Assembly: GCF_003148805.1 (NCBI RefSeq)
Contig: NZ_QGGX01000013.1
Coordinates: 1 to 64,000 of the forward strand
DNA from: Aminobacter sp. AP02
GTDB lineage: Bacteria; Pseudomonadota; Alphaproteobacteria; Rhizobiales; Rhizobiaceae
Length of the DNA stretch: 64,000 bases
Direction: 5' to 3'
In this document: piece by piece, positions 18,097 through 29,026 of the stretch
Layout: each line of letters begins with the position of its first letter
Position numbering within the stretch: the stretch's first letter is position 1
Notes under the pieces: generated by a model
Databases searched by the model: none
Seen by the model: only the letters and a program-made list of their open reading frames with translations
Told to the model about the DNA's origin: nothing
Position numbers and translations under genes: made by a program

Positions 18097-18855
18097 TCAG
18101 CGTTTGTGGCTCGAAAGCTCGCCAAGCAGTTTGGCCATCTCGTCGTCGAGAGAGGGATCGGCGGCCTTTGCCGGTTTCGCCAGTGGCTTGTCGTCGAGCG
18201 AAACTTCCAGTTCGCTCATCAGCGCATCGTCGATGGCGTCGCGGGCAGGTGGAGTTGCGACAGGTGCAGGCATGGGCGCTTGCCGCACTGGGACGGAGTG
18301 GGCCGGTGGAGCGTACGCTTGGGGGGCGGCACTCGGTGGGGCCGGCGGTACTGGTGAGAGCGGCACCTTGGGCAGGGGGGGGCGCGGCTGCACAGGTGCA
18401 GGGGCCGCTTGCTGCGGAGGCCGGGCAGGGACTTGGGTCGCCGGCTGCGGAACTGGCTGTTGTGGGGGAGTCGCCTGTTGTACAGGCGCGGGCTGGCGGG
18501 GTCTCGGCGGAGCGTCCTGTGCGCTTTCACTGCCCGTCAGCGCCGGACGGCGTGGGGCAGACATGCGGATGTCGGTTTCGATCACGACGTCTGTCGGCCC
18601 GCCGATGAGCAACAGATGCTCGATGTCGTCGCGGCGCACCAGTACCAGCCGCCTTTGGCTGTCGACTGCGGTTGCATCCATGACCGCGAGGCGCGTCTTC
18701 CTGTTCCTGCCGCCGGCAACGAAGGTGCCGAAGGTAAGGCTGCGGATCAGCTTGACGATGATAAGCACAATGACGAGCAGCACCAGCGCAGCAAAAGTCC
18801 ACAGCACCGCTGCCGCATATCCGGGTCCAGCTACGCTATCCAGCCATTCGAACAT
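18097..18855 (-). CDS. FliO-like flagellar biosynthetic membrane protein with proline-rich tail
   Basis: A 252-residue protein. One membrane helix near the N-terminus (AVLWTFAALVLLVIVLIIV) precedes a short globular domain with TRLAVMDATAVDSQRRLVLV and RDDIEHLLLIGGPTDVVIE, the pattern of FliO/MopB. The rest, about 130 residues, is a proline/alanine-rich linker followed by an acidic end (ALMSELEVSLDDKPL). FliO helps assemble the FliPQR export gate of the flagellar secretion system. No other flagellar gene is nearby, so the role is inferred from the domain alone. The gene is convergent with dksA and divergent from cckA. Confidence 0.65.
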   Translation of the reverse strand: MFEWLDSVAGPGYAAAVLWTFAALVLLVIVLIIVKLIRSLTFGTFVAGGRNRKTRLAVMDATAVDSQRRLVLVRRDDIEHLLLIGGPTDVVIETDIRMSAPRRPALTGSESAQDAPPRPRQPAPVQQATPPQQPVPQPATQVPARPPQQAAPAPVQPRPPLPKVPLSPVPPAPPSAAPQAYAPPAHSVPVRQAPMPAPVATPPARDAIDDALMSELEVSLDDKPLAKPAKAADPSLDDEMAKLLGELSSHKR

Positions 18856-19063
18856 GTCTTGCCCCCGTCGCCGCGCCGGGCGACACTAACCCTTAGCTGC
18901 CGCGCACGGCAAGTTGCCATTCGCGTGTTACAAGCAAGTTTGAGGCTAAGCGCATGATCTTGCCCCGGGCTTGCACCGCCTTTTTGTGTCTAGGCCTTTT
19001 CCCGGTAAGGAGAATGTGATTCAACCGCTTCCGTATGAGGGATCCGGAGAGACTCGCAGGGGC

Positions 19064-21655
19064 ATGGCCAAGGAAACGCGCAACGACTTTTATCCGGTTC
19101 CGATCGTGGATCAGGCGGCGCGCCCCGATGCCATCACGCGACTGATCATCTTCATCGTCGTCTTGACTGGCGCGGCCATCGTCTTCGGTGTCTTCCGTGA
19201 GCGCCTCGGCGACCCGTTCTTGTTGGGCATGCTCGGCGTGCTCGCCATGATCGGCGTCGGCTACCTTTTCGCGACCGCGATCGGCTTCGTCCAGATTTCC
19301 CCGCGCTCGCCTTCCGACGGCCTGTCCAAGGCCTTTGTCGATTCGATGTCGCAAGGCCTGGTCGTGACCGACGCCAAGGGCCGGGTCGTCTATGCGAACC
19401 GCGCATATGCCGACATGACGGGTGCGACGACGGCATCGGACCTGAAAACCGTCGAGGGTTTGCTCTCGGATGTCACAGAGGCATCTTCGACCATTTCGCA
19501 GCTGGCATCCGGCTTGCGCGACGGCCAGGCGGGTGACGGCGAGTTCCGGCTCGCGCAGTCCGTCCGGCCAGGCGCTGCGCCAGGTGCCCGCTGGTATAGG
19601 GTGCGGGCACGCGCCTTTAACGTGCCTGGTCAGCGCCAGCCGCTGAACGCCTGGCAGCTTGCCGACATTTCGCCGGAGAGAGCAGAGCAGGAGCGGTTCT
19701 TCCTCGACCTGCAACAGGCCATCGATCATCTCGATCATGCCCCGGCAGGCTTCTTCTCGGCCGACCAGGATGGCCGCATCACCTACGTCAATGCGACTCT
19801 GGCCGAATGGCTCGGCATCGACCTCGCTAGCTTTACCCCGGGTTCCGTTAGCCTGGATGAGGTGGTCGCCGGCGACGGCATGGCACTTGTTCGATCGGTC
19901 AAGGCCGATCCAGGCACGACGCGCAACGCAGTGATCGACCTCGATCTCGCAACAGTGAATGGCGAGGCGTTGCCGGTGCGCTTCATGCATCGTGTCTCGG
20001 CGAGCCGCGAAGGCGTCAACGGTCCGACGCGAACCATTGTGCTCAACCGCACCCAAGGTGAGGATTCGTCGGCGCAACTGCGTGCTTCTGAAGTGCGCTT
20101 CACGCGTTTCTTCAACTCCACGCCCATGGCGATTGCTGGCGTCGACCATGCCGGTCGAATCCTGCGCACCAATGCGCCGTTCCTGTCGCTGTTCTCGTCG
20201 GTCGTCGATCGCGACGCGGTCGATCGGCGGGTGCGTCTGGATACGGTCATCCACGAGCGCGACCGGGCTGCCTTTGCGGCTGCACTCGAAAAAGCACATC
20301 AGCGCCAGGCTGACATTGCGCCCATCGACACGGTGATGCCCGACAACGAGGAGCGCCACATGCGTTTCTACGTCAATGCCGTGGCCGACGGCTCGGATGC
20401 TGAGGGCGCCGAAGAGGCGGCTATCGTCTACGCTGTCGAGACGACCGAGCAGAAGGCGCTCGAAAACCAGATGGCGCAGAGCCAAAAGATGCAGGCTGTG
20501 GGGCAACTCGCTGGCGGCATCGCGCACGACTTCAACAACGTGCTGACCGCTATCATCATGGCGTCCGACCTGTTGCTGACCAACCACCGCCCGTCGGATC
20601 CGTCTTTCCCCGACATCATGAACATCAAGCAGAACGCCAACCGCGCGGCCTCCTTGGTCAGGCAGCTTCTGGCGTTCTCAAGAAAGCAGACACTGCGTCC
20701 CGAGGTGCTTAATCTCACCGATGTTCTCGCCGATCTCCGCACGCTTCTGGCACGCCTCGTCGGTAACAGCATCAAGCTCAAGATCGACCATGGCCGTGAC
20801 CTTTGGCCAATTCGCGCCGACATTGGCCAACTCGAACAGGTGGTGGTCAATCTCGCGGTCAACGCGCGCGATGCGATGCCAGCCGGTGGCGACCTGGTGG
20901 TTCGAACCAAGAATGTGTCGGTCGAAGAGTGCAAGGGCTATGGATATCGCGAGCTGGTGCCAGCCGACTACGTGCTGGTTGAGGTCGAAGACACCGGTAG
21001 CGGCATCGCGCCCGAGGTCTTGAAGAAGATTTTCGAGCCGTTCTTCACCACCAAGGAAGTCGGCAAGGGCACTGGCCTTGGCCTGTCGATGGTCTACGGC
21101 ATCATCAAGCAGACCGGCGGCTTCATCTATTGCGACTCCGAAGTCGGCAAGGGCACCGTATTCCGCATCTTCCTGCCCAGGCATGTCGTCAAGGCCGTGT
21201 CGGTGGATGAGGTCAAGGCTGGCGCCGAGACCGCCGCTGTTGCCAAGTCTGAACCGGCGCCGAGCGCCGTCGCCAAGGATCTTTCCGGTTCGGCGACCGT
21301 GCTGCTTGTCGAGGACGAGGATGCGGTGCGCATGGGCGGGGTCAGGGCGTTGACCTCGCGTGGCTACACCGTGCACGAAGCATCCTCCGGCGTCGAGGCG
21401 CTCGAGATTTTCGACGAGCTTCAGGGCCAGGTCGATATCGTCGTTTCCGACGTGGTGATGCCAGAGATGGATGGGCCGACGCTGCTGGGTGAATTGCGCA
21501 AGCGCCAGCCCGACATCAGGTTCGTTTTCGTCTCCGGCTACGCGGAAGACGCCTTTGCCAAGAACCTGCCTGCGGATGCGCAGTTCGGTTTCCTGCCTAA
21601 GCCGTTCTCGCTCAAGCAACTGGCAACGGTCGTCAAAGAGGTGCTTGAAAGCTGA
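19064..21655 (+). CDS. cckA: Cell-cycle hybrid histidine kinase CckA
   Basis: An 863-residue sensor kinase. Two membrane segments ([18 protein letters not shown] and [19 protein letters not shown]) come first, then PAS domains around residues 90-440. The dimerisation helix carries the phosphorylated histidine in [14 protein letters not shown] near residue 487. The ATPase domain has [19 protein letters not shown] and [13 protein letters not shown], and a receiver domain has its aspartate in [12 protein letters not shown] near 795. CckA feeds phosphate through ChpT to CtrA and controls cell-cycle transcription. GTG at 19016 (with AAGGAG) and TTG at 18971 are alternative starts. Confidence 0.9.
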   Translation: MAKETRNDFYPVPIVDQAARPDAITRLIIFIVVLTGAAIVFGVFRERLGDPFLLGMLGVLAMIGVGYLFATAIGFVQISPRSPSDGLSKAFVDSMSQGLVVTDAKGRVVYANRAYADMTGATTASDLKTVEGLLSDVTEASSTISQLASGLRDGQAGDGEFRLAQSVRPGAAPGARWYRVRARAFNVPGQRQPLNAWQLADISPERAEQERFFLDLQQAIDHLDHAPAGFFSADQDGRITYVNATLAEWLGIDLASFTPGSVSLDEVVAGDGMALVRSVKADPGTTRNAVIDLDLATVNGEALPVRFMHRVSASREGVNGPTRTIVLNRTQGEDSSAQLRASEVRFTRFFNSTPMAIAGVDHAGRILRTNAPFLSLFSSVVDRDAVDRRVRLDTVIHERDRAAFAAALEKAHQRQADIAPIDTVMPDNEERHMRFYVNAVADGSDAEGAEEAAIVYAVETTEQKALENQMAQSQKMQAVGQLAGGIAHDFNNVLTAIIMASDLLLTNHRPSDPSFPDIMNIKQNANRAASLVRQLLAFSRKQTLRPEVLNLTDVLADLRTLLARLVGNSIKLKIDHGRDLWPIRADIGQLEQVVVNLAVNARDAMPAGGDLVVRTKNVSVEECKGYGYRELVPADYVLVEVEDTGSGIAPEVLKKIFEPFFTTKEVGKGTGLGLSMVYGIIKQTGGFIYCDSEVGKGTVFRIFLPRHVVKAVSVDEVKAGAETAAVAKSEPAPSAVAKDLSGSATVLLVEDEDAVRMGGVRALTSRGYTVHEASSGVEALEIFDELQGQVDIVVSDVVMPEMDGPTLLGELRKRQPDIRFVFVSGYAEDAFAKNLPADAQFGFLPKPFSLKQLATVVKEVLES

Positions 21656-21762
21656 AAGCTGTGCGAATAGGCTTCGCGCAGGTCTGCCCGACCATTTGAA
21701 TCGCTTTCCCGCAGGCATTTATGATGCCATCATGCCGGCAAGCGCGTCGTCGGGGTGGACAA

Positions 21763-22509
21763 ATGCAGACAACGCCGCACAACGAAGCAAGACGAGGCGA
21801 CTACGCCGAAACCGTGCTGCTGCCCGGCGATCCCCAGCGCGCGGAATGGATCGCATCCACTTTTCTTGAAGACGTCCGCTGCGTGAACCGGCTGCGAGGT
21901 GCGCTCGGCTACACCGGCAGATTCCAAGGCGTGCCGGTAAGTGTCCAGACGACTGGAATTGGCGCCCCCTCTCTGGCCATCTATGCCCATGAATTGCTGG
22001 AGACCTATGGCGCAAAGACGCTGATCCGTGTCGGCACCTGCGGTGGACTTGCCGAACACATCAAGCTGCGCAGCCTTGTCATCTCCCAATCCTCGAGCAG
22101 CGACAGTGCGATCAACAGCCAGCTTTTTGGGTTCTATGACTACGCTCCGAGCGCGAATTTCGAGTTGCTTCGCCGCGCGGCAGAGCGTGCCGTCGAACTT
22201 GGCCTTGATCATCATGTCGGCCAGACGGCGTCCAGCGACGTTTTCTACCACCCTGACGTGCTAGGGCGTTTCGCCGGTGTTCGGGCGCATGGTGCGCTGG
22301 CGGTCGATATGGAAACCAACGCCCTCTACACCGTTGCTGCCCGCTTTCGAGCGAAGGCACTGTCGATCTGCACAGTGGTCGACAGTCTGGTGACTGGCGA
22401 GGAGACCGATCCCGCCGAGCGGCAGGAGCTGTTCTCCGATATGGTGCGGCTCGCACTCGATGTTGCGGCCGGAACGCCAACGGCAGAGCAGCGAGGATCT
22501 CGGCTCTAG
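21763..22509 (+). CDS. deoD: Purine nucleoside phosphorylase DeoD-type
   Basis: A 248-residue enzyme that splits purine (deoxy)nucleosides with phosphate to a base and (deoxy)ribose-1-phosphate. The phosphate-binding start ETVLLPGDPQRAEWIA and the GIGAPSLAIYAHEL segment are typical, as is RVGTCGGL near residue 90. The active-site region GALAVDMETNALYTVA near residue 180 is also present. The usual catalytic Asp after the SICTVVD motif is visible (VDSLVTGEE). The ATG at 21763 was preferred to 21721 because it matches the family length and has a GGGGTGG sequence just upstream. Confidence 0.9.
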   Translation: MQTTPHNEARRGDYAETVLLPGDPQRAEWIASTFLEDVRCVNRLRGALGYTGRFQGVPVSVQTTGIGAPSLAIYAHELLETYGAKTLIRVGTCGGLAEHIKLRSLVISQSSSSDSAINSQLFGFYDYAPSANFELLRRAAERAVELGLDHHVGQTASSDVFYHPDVLGRFAGVRAHGALAVDMETNALYTVAARFRAKALSICTVVDSLVTGEETDPAERQELFSDMVRLALDVAAGTPTAEQRGSRL

Positions 22510-22695
22510 CGTGGCCCAATGCGCGTGCTAACATCTTCATGGCCTTGTGAGTCGGCCGCTTTTCCCGCGTCATCCCGCTCAAAAAATGGAATCGCCGGCT
22601 GCGCCGGCAAGTTCCGCGCAAGCTGCGATCCATACTGATTGGGCGTTCTGGTCTGTGTTCATTGCGTATGGGCAATTGGACGAAGGGGCAGCCTG

Positions 22696-22872
22696 ATGGA
22701 ACAGTTTGTCGAGGAAAGCATGAAGAGGCGTCTGACCGAGCCGGTCGACATACTCACCGCAGTCAACATCTTGAAGTCGCATGGCTATTGGGGTGATGAG
22801 CTGATCATCGCGATCACCAGGATATTCTACGTCGATCTGGATACTTTCAACGAGGTTGTCGGCACCGCGTGA
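22696..22872 (+). CDS. Small conserved-looking protein, 58 residues
   Basis: A short protein beginning MEQFVEESMKRRLTEPVDIL and ending FNEVVGTA. It is mixed helical and acidic without membrane segments or cysteines. AAGGGG lies 9 bases before the ATG, which makes translation believable. It stands alone between the deoD and rhlE genes. No family is recognised and no function is proposed. Confidence 0.6.
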   Translation: MEQFVEESMKRRLTEPVDILTAVNILKSHGYWGDELIIAITRIFYVDLDTFNEVVGTA

Positions 22873-23206
22873 CGGTGTGCGGCGGTAGGATGACCGGTTT
22901 GCTATGTTGCGTTGCAGCATGGCAGGCTTGCAATTTGTTGCCAAATCATCCATATGCGGCGTCATAGGCGCTTGAGCCGGGCTTACGGCTTTCTCCTCAG
23001 AGAGACTGGTTGCGTCTGTTTTCACCCTTTCCGGCAACGGCAAGCGGCGAAATAGACCTGCGGCATGAGGCCAGCGGGCACGACAGCGCAGCCGAGCGGA
23101 CACTCGTCCGCCGCCTTGTCGTTTCACGAGAGATTGAGGCCGGCAGGTTGCGCCCTGCCGCCATTGTTGTTTGTGGCGGATTGCCGTCGCACGAAAGAAG
23201 AAGATA
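22873..23206 (+). other. 334-bp gene-free leader of the RhlE helicase gene
   Basis: No coding sequence is evident. The stretch next to the helicase gene holds two perfect hairpins: GCGGAC-ACTC-GTCCGC at 23096-23111 and CGGCAGG/CCTGCCG with a 6-base loop at 23141-23160. The second ends 46 bases before the start codon. This may be a structured 5' untranslated region. Confidence 0.5.
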
Positions 23207-24565
<1,359 letters not shown>

Positions 24566-24617
24566 TTCAGCAGAATGGGCCAGCTTGGTCCATTGCTGGC
24601 GGCTAGCTAGATAGGTT

Positions 24618-24653
24618 AGGGCGGTCGGGGCGGTGCCTCGGCCGCCCTTTCAT
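24618..24653 (+). terminator. Rho-independent terminator of rhlE
   Basis: A long stem pairs AGGGCGG (with a wobble-paired inner arm) to CCGCCCT around a GGT loop and is followed by TTTCATTT. Confidence 0.75.
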
Positions 24654-24695
24654 TTGGGGGGCGATAGCGATCCTAGCTATCGTTCCAGCGACACT

Positions 24696-25517
24696 TCAGT
24701 CGAAGCTTGAACGCCTGAGGTAGATCATCGGCTCGGCCTGCCAGCGCGTGGCGATTCGCAGCGCCTTTTCCCGTAGCGGACGTGGCAGCAGGAACAGCAG
24801 TTTCATACCCCAGGTCAGGCGGCGCGGAAACGTAGCCTCAAAGCCGCCTTTGCGTATCGATTTGCATATGCGCGCGGCTGCCGCGTCGACTTCCATCATC
24901 GCCGGCATCGAGAAGGGCGACTGTTCGGTCAGCGGCGTGTTGATGAACCCTGGGTTCATCACCTGCGTTCGGACGTTCATCTTGTCGAAATCGAACTTCA
25001 GCGCTTCAGCCATGACGTTGACCGCGGCTTTGGTGGCGCCGTAGGCAGCAGTCGTCGGCCAGCCGAAATAACTGCTGATCGAGCCCATGAACACGACATG
25101 GCCCCGGCCGCGATTGCGCATGCGCTCGATGACGGGGACAAGACCGTTGAGGACGCCGAAGACGTTGACTTCAAAGCTCTGGCGAAAGGCTCCAATGCCG
25201 AGGTTCGTGCCTGTCACCGACGTATAGGTGCCGGCATTGAAGATGGCGAGCACGATGGCTCCCGCCTTCGCTTCGATGGCCGCGACGACAGCTGCCATGC
25301 CGGCTTCGTCGGTGACGTCGGAGGGAAATGACAGCACGCGGCCTTTCATGCCTTTGGTTTCGTCAATAAGCGAGTCGATCGGATCATCGGGACGGACTGT
25401 GACGGCAACCGTGTAGCCCTCGCTCGCCAGCATGCGGGCTACGCTTCGGCCGATGCCGGTGCTGCCGCCTGTAATCCACGCGACTCCGTCTTCTGGACTG
25501 GCCCGATATGTGCTCAC
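24696..25517 (-). CDS. Short-chain dehydrogenase/reductase (SDR)
   Basis: A 273-residue NAD(P)-dependent oxidoreductase starting at GTG. The nucleotide-binding glycine motif WITGGSTGIGRSVARML is near residue 14. The conserved IFNAGTYTS region, the catalytic serine in VVFMGSISSYFGW and the tyrosine-lysine pair in AAYGATKAAVNVMAEAL complete the catalytic site. The substrate cannot be read from the sequence. It is on its own, with cysK divergent and 190 bases away. Confidence 0.85.
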   Translation of the reverse strand: MSTYRASPEDGVAWITGGSTGIGRSVARMLASEGYTVAVTVRPDDPIDSLIDETKGMKGRVLSFPSDVTDEAGMAAVVAAIEAKAGAIVLAIFNAGTYTSVTGTNLGIGAFRQSFEVNVFGVLNGLVPVIERMRNRGRGHVVFMGSISSYFGWPTTAAYGATKAAVNVMAEALKFDFDKMNVRTQVMNPGFINTPLTEQSPFSMPAMMEVDAAAARICKSIRKGGFEATFPRRLTWGMKLLFLLPRPLREKALRIATRWQAEPMIYLRRSSFD

Positions 25518-25708
25518 TTCAAATCCCTCGGCAGTGTAGCTGATGAAGCTCTAGCCGAGGCCCCACCCATATGGAAAGGCCGTTTTAGGCCGGCACCATA
25601 AGGGCTTGCGCTCGTTGACCCCCACATACACTGGTCCAGAGAATTTCATCCCTTGAAAGCGCCGCTTCACATTTCTAGGGTTCTCGGCAGAATTAGGAAG
25701 GAATCTTG

Positions 25709-26740
25709 ATGCGCTCCGTGATCGATGCCATTGGCAACACGCCACTCATCCGGCTCAAGCGAGCCTCGGAAGAAACGGGCTGCGAGATCCTCGGCAAGGC
25801 CGAGTTCATGAATCCCGGCCAGTCGGTCAAGGATCGAGCTGGCCTGTTCATCATCCGCGATGCTGAAAAGCGCGGGCTGCTCAGGCCCGGCGGCGTCATC
25901 GTCGAAGGCACCGCCGGCAACACCGGCATTGGTCTGACCGTGGTTGCCAAGGCGCTCGGCTACCGTACGGTGATCGTCATTCCAGACACCCAGAGCCAGG
26001 AAAAGAAGGATGCCCTGCGCCTTCTGGGCGCCGAACTGATCGAGGTTCCGGCAGTCCCCTACAAGAACCCGAACAACTATGTGAAAGTTTCAGGCCGCCT
26101 CGCCGAACAACTGGCAAAGTCCGAGCCGAACGGGGCCATCTGGGCCAACCAGTTCGACAACGTCGCCAACCGCGACGGACACATCCGCACCACAGCGGAA
26201 GAAATCTGGCAACAGACCGGAGGGAAGGTCGATGGCTTCGTCTCCGCCGTCGGGACCGGGGGAACGCTGGCCGGCGTTGCCATGGGGCTGAAGGCAAAGA
26301 GCGCCGCAGTCAAGATCGCACTCGCCGATCCTCTGGGGGCCGCACTCTACAGCTACTACACGACAGGTGAACTCAAGGCAGAAGGCACGTCCATCACCGA
26401 AGGCATTGGCCAGGGCCGCATCACCGCCAATCTGGATGGCTTCACGCCTGATTTCTCCTATCAGATACCCGACGAAGAGGCGCTGCCGATCGTCTTTGGG
26501 CTGATCCAGGAAGAAGGCATCTGCGTTGGCGGCTCCACCGGCATCAATATTGCCGGGGCGATCAGGCTCGCCCGCGAGCTCGGGCGGGGCCACACCATTG
26601 TGACCGTGCTTGCCGATTTCGGCACGCGCTATCAGTCCAAGCTGTTCAATCCGGATTTCCTGCGCAGCAAGAGCTTGCCTGTGCCCGATTGGATGGAGAG
26701 CGAGCCGAATATTACTGTTCCGTTCGAACAGGTGGTGTGA
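25709..26740 (+). CDS. cysK: Cysteine synthase A-type PLP enzyme
   Basis: A 343-residue pyridoxal-phosphate enzyme that makes cysteine from O-acetylserine and sulfide. It opens with IGNTPLIRLKRASEETGCEI. The PLP lysine is in NPGQSVKDRAG near residue 42 and the substrate loop is EGTAGNTGIGL near 70. The phosphate-binding glycine loop is SAVGTGGTLAGVAMGL near 177. AGGAAGGA lies 6 bases before the ATG at 25709; a TTG three bases earlier is the open-frame start. The stop overlaps the ATG of the next gene by one base. The family also includes cystathionine beta-synthase-like variants, so the substrate is inferred. Confidence 0.87.
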   Translation: MRSVIDAIGNTPLIRLKRASEETGCEILGKAEFMNPGQSVKDRAGLFIIRDAEKRGLLRPGGVIVEGTAGNTGIGLTVVAKALGYRTVIVIPDTQSQEKKDALRLLGAELIEVPAVPYKNPNNYVKVSGRLAEQLAKSEPNGAIWANQFDNVANRDGHIRTTAEEIWQQTGGKVDGFVSAVGTGGTLAGVAMGLKAKSAAVKIALADPLGAALYSYYTTGELKAEGTSITEGIGQGRITANLDGFTPDFSYQIPDEEALPIVFGLIQEEGICVGGSTGINIAGAIRLARELGRGHTIVTVLADFGTRYQSKLFNPDFLRSKSLPVPDWMESEPNITVPFEQVV

Positions 26741-27483
26741 TGGCATTCTCCACCGAGGCGGTTTTTCGCGAAGATGCCTATCTGCGCGAGACCGAGGCCA
26801 ATGTCGTCGGGGTCAATGATCGTGGCGGCGTCATCCTCGACCGGACGATTTTTTACGCAACGTCGGGCGGACAACCGGGCGATACCGGCGCCTTGATACG
26901 CAATGACGGTAGCCGGATTGCCGTTTCGGCCACGATTACCGGCGAGACCAAGGACGAGATCATCCATGTGCCGGCGCTCGATCAGGCAAGGCCTGAGATC
27001 GGCGAGCGGCTGAAGCTGGCAATCGACTGGCCGCGCCGGCATCTGTTGATGCGCATGCACGCTGCCTGCCATCTCCTGACGGTCGTCTGCCCGTACCCGA
27101 TCACCGGGGCTGCGGTCAGCGAAGACGATTCGCGCGTCGACTTCGATCTGCCCGATGCCGGTTTCACTAAGGAAGATGTAACGGCGCAGCTGATGGAACT
27201 CGTACGAGCCAACCATCCGATCTGCACGCGCTGGATTTCCGACGACGAACTCGCCGCCAATGCGAACCTGGTGAAGTCGAAGAATGTGCGCCCACCATCG
27301 GGGACTGGCCAGATCAGGCTGGTCTGCATCGGCGACAACGGATCGATCGATAGCCAGCCCTGCGGCGGAACCCATGTCGCCGGCACAGCCGAAATCGGCG
27401 ATATCCACATAGGCAAGATCGAAAAGAAGGGGCGCGAGAACCGCCGCTTCCGCATCCGCTTCGGCGCGATGCCCGCTATCTGA
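26740..27483 (+). CDS. alaX: Alanyl-tRNA editing protein (AlaX type)
   Basis: A 247-residue protein related to the editing domain of alanyl-tRNA synthetase. It hydrolyses wrongly charged Ser- or Gly-tRNA(Ala). The zinc site is visible as the HxxxH motif (HAACH) near residue 107 and QPCGGTHVAGTAEIG near residue 206. The N-terminal barrel starts with RDNDRG-like sequence and FYATSGGQPGDTGAL near residue 43, as in AlaX-M proteins. Its ATG overlaps the cysK stop (TGATG), giving tight coupling, and sseA follows 15 bases later. Confidence 0.9.
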   Translation: MAFSTEAVFREDAYLRETEANVVGVNDRGGVILDRTIFYATSGGQPGDTGALIRNDGSRIAVSATITGETKDEIIHVPALDQARPEIGERLKLAIDWPRRHLLMRMHAACHLLTVVCPYPITGAAVSEDDSRVDFDLPDAGFTKEDVTAQLMELVRANHPICTRWISDDELAANANLVKSKNVRPPSGTGQIRLVCIGDNGSIDSQPCGGTHVAGTAEIGDIHIGKIEKKGRENRRFRIRFGAMPAI

Positions 27484-27498
27484 ACCGGAGAAGTTGCC

Positions 27499-28350
27499 AT
27501 GAGCGAGAAAAGCGCGTTCGTCATTGATGCGGACTGGTTGGAAAAGCGGCTGGGCACCCCGGGTTTGTCGATCGTCGACGCCTCCTGGTACATGCCCGCA
27601 CTCAAGCGCGACGCCCGCGCGGAGTACGATGCGGCCCACATTCCTGGGGCTGTCTTCTTCGACCAGGACTTGGTCGTGGATCCGGAGTCGGCCTTGCCGC
27701 ACACTTTGCCGTCGGCTTCGCTGTTCGCGCGCTTTGCCGGTTCGATGGGGATTTCGGCTGACGACACGATCGTGATCTATGACGGTCCCGGTTTCATGGC
27801 CGCACCACGTGTGTGGTGGATATTCCGCATCATGGGTGTATTCCAGGTCTACATTCTGGATGGTGGCTTCGACCGCTGGAAGGCGGCCGGGCGACCGGTG
27901 ACATCTGAGCCGACAAGGACCGCCCCGAGCTTTTTCCATGTCGACTATGATGCGTCGAAGGTCGTTTCGCTCGCCGAGATGCGCAAGGTCGTTGATAGCG
28001 GCAGCGCCCAGATCGCGGACGCTCGTTCGCCCGGGCGCTTCGAAGGCACCGATCCGGAACCGCGCGCCGGCTTGCGCTCGGGCCATATGCCCGGCGCGCG
28101 CAACGTACCCGTTGGCACGCTTTCCCAAAACGGCGAGTTGTTGCCGCTCGATCGTCTGAAGACAACGCTCGAGGCGGCCGGGCTTGATCTGTCCAAGCCC
28201 ATCGTCACCTCCTGTGGCTCAGGTGTGACCGCCGCCGTCATCACGCTTGCGCTGCAATCGCTCGGCCATGGCGACAATCGTCTCTATGACGGCTCGTGGA
28301 CGGAATGGGGCGGTATGTCCGATACCCCGGTGGTGACGGGGAAAGCATGA
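27499..28350 (+). CDS. sseA: 3-mercaptopyruvate sulfurtransferase
   Basis: A 283-residue tandem rhodanese protein. Domain 1 starts VIDADWLEKRLGTPGLSIVD and is catalytically empty; domain 2 has ADARSPGRFEGTDPEPR and the active-site loop SCGSGVTAA with the nucleophilic cysteine near residue 237. The CGSGVT loop marks mercaptopyruvate sulfurtransferases and distinguishes them from thiosulfate enzymes. It transfers sulfur from 3-mercaptopyruvate to thiols or cyanide. It sits in the cysK operon, which fits a sulfur amino acid role. CGGAGAAG precedes the ATG. Confidence 0.9.
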   Translation: MSEKSAFVIDADWLEKRLGTPGLSIVDASWYMPALKRDARAEYDAAHIPGAVFFDQDLVVDPESALPHTLPSASLFARFAGSMGISADDTIVIYDGPGFMAAPRVWWIFRIMGVFQVYILDGGFDRWKAAGRPVTSEPTRTAPSFFHVDYDASKVVSLAEMRKVVDSGSAQIADARSPGRFEGTDPEPRAGLRSGHMPGARNVPVGTLSQNGELLPLDRLKTTLEAAGLDLSKPIVTSCGSGVTAAVITLALQSLGHGDNRLYDGSWTEWGGMSDTPVVTGKA

Positions 28351-28916
28351 ATATGGCAGCCAATCGCAGCGAGAACATCGAAGTCACGGTTACCTTTCTG
28401 GAGATGCACGTGCCGCCGGCCTACACGCCGCCGCTGCCAGTCAATCGCCAGATCGCGCTTCTCAAGACACGTGACATTCCGCTGCATTTCTACCGCTATC
28501 TGGCCGACCGCGTCGGCCGCAAATGGCATTGGGTCAACATCCTCAGGCTAGACGACGAAGAACTTGCCGCCGGCCTCCATCGCGAAGATCGTGATATCAG
28601 GGTGCTCTATCTCGATGGCGCGCCGGCTGGGTTCATGGATATCAAGCCGCATCTGCCCGATGAGGTCGAGCTCGCCTATTTCGGCATGATGGATCACGCC
28701 ATGGGGCAGGGGATCGGTCGGTGGTTCCTCGGGGCGGCGATTGCCGCGGCATGGTCCTATCGGCCGCGAAAGGTCACGGTGCAGACCTGCACGCTCGACC
28801 ATCCCGCAGCGCTGCCGCTGTATCAGAAGATGGGTTTCTCGCCGGTCGCGCAGAAGACCGAAATTGTTCGCACGATGACCTTTGCCGAGCGCTCGGCAAG
28901 CGTGATGCGTCCCTGA
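28347..28916 (+). CDS. GNAT family N-acetyltransferase
   Basis: A 189-residue protein starting at 28347, where its ATG overlaps the sseA stop (ATGA). The acetyl-CoA binding region reads VELAYFGMMDHAMGQGIGRW, and the late helix PAALPLYQKMGFSPV completes the fold. A distinctive early stretch (NRQIALLKTRDIPLHFYRYL) is seen in a rhizobial subfamily of unknown substrate. It is the last member of the cysK-alaX-sseA operon. Confidence 0.85.
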   Translation: MNMAANRSENIEVTVTFLEMHVPPAYTPPLPVNRQIALLKTRDIPLHFYRYLADRVGRKWHWVNILRLDDEELAAGLHREDRDIRVLYLDGAPAGFMDIKPHLPDEVELAYFGMMDHAMGQGIGRWFLGAAIAAAWSYRPRKVTVQTCTLDHPAALPLYQKMGFSPVAQKTEIVRTMTFAERSASVMRP

Positions 28917-29026
28917 TCACCTACAACATCCGCTGAACCGCCTGTTCATCGCCGCTTCAGCCAGCTTCTGCCATTTACCTCGCATCACTTCCGGCCGGAT
29001 GGCCGAAATATGCAAGGAGAATGAAG

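Noticed and set aside
18893-20587. 564-codon minus-strand frame opposite cckA
   Set aside because: Shadow of cckA, whose domains are unmistakable in the plus frame.
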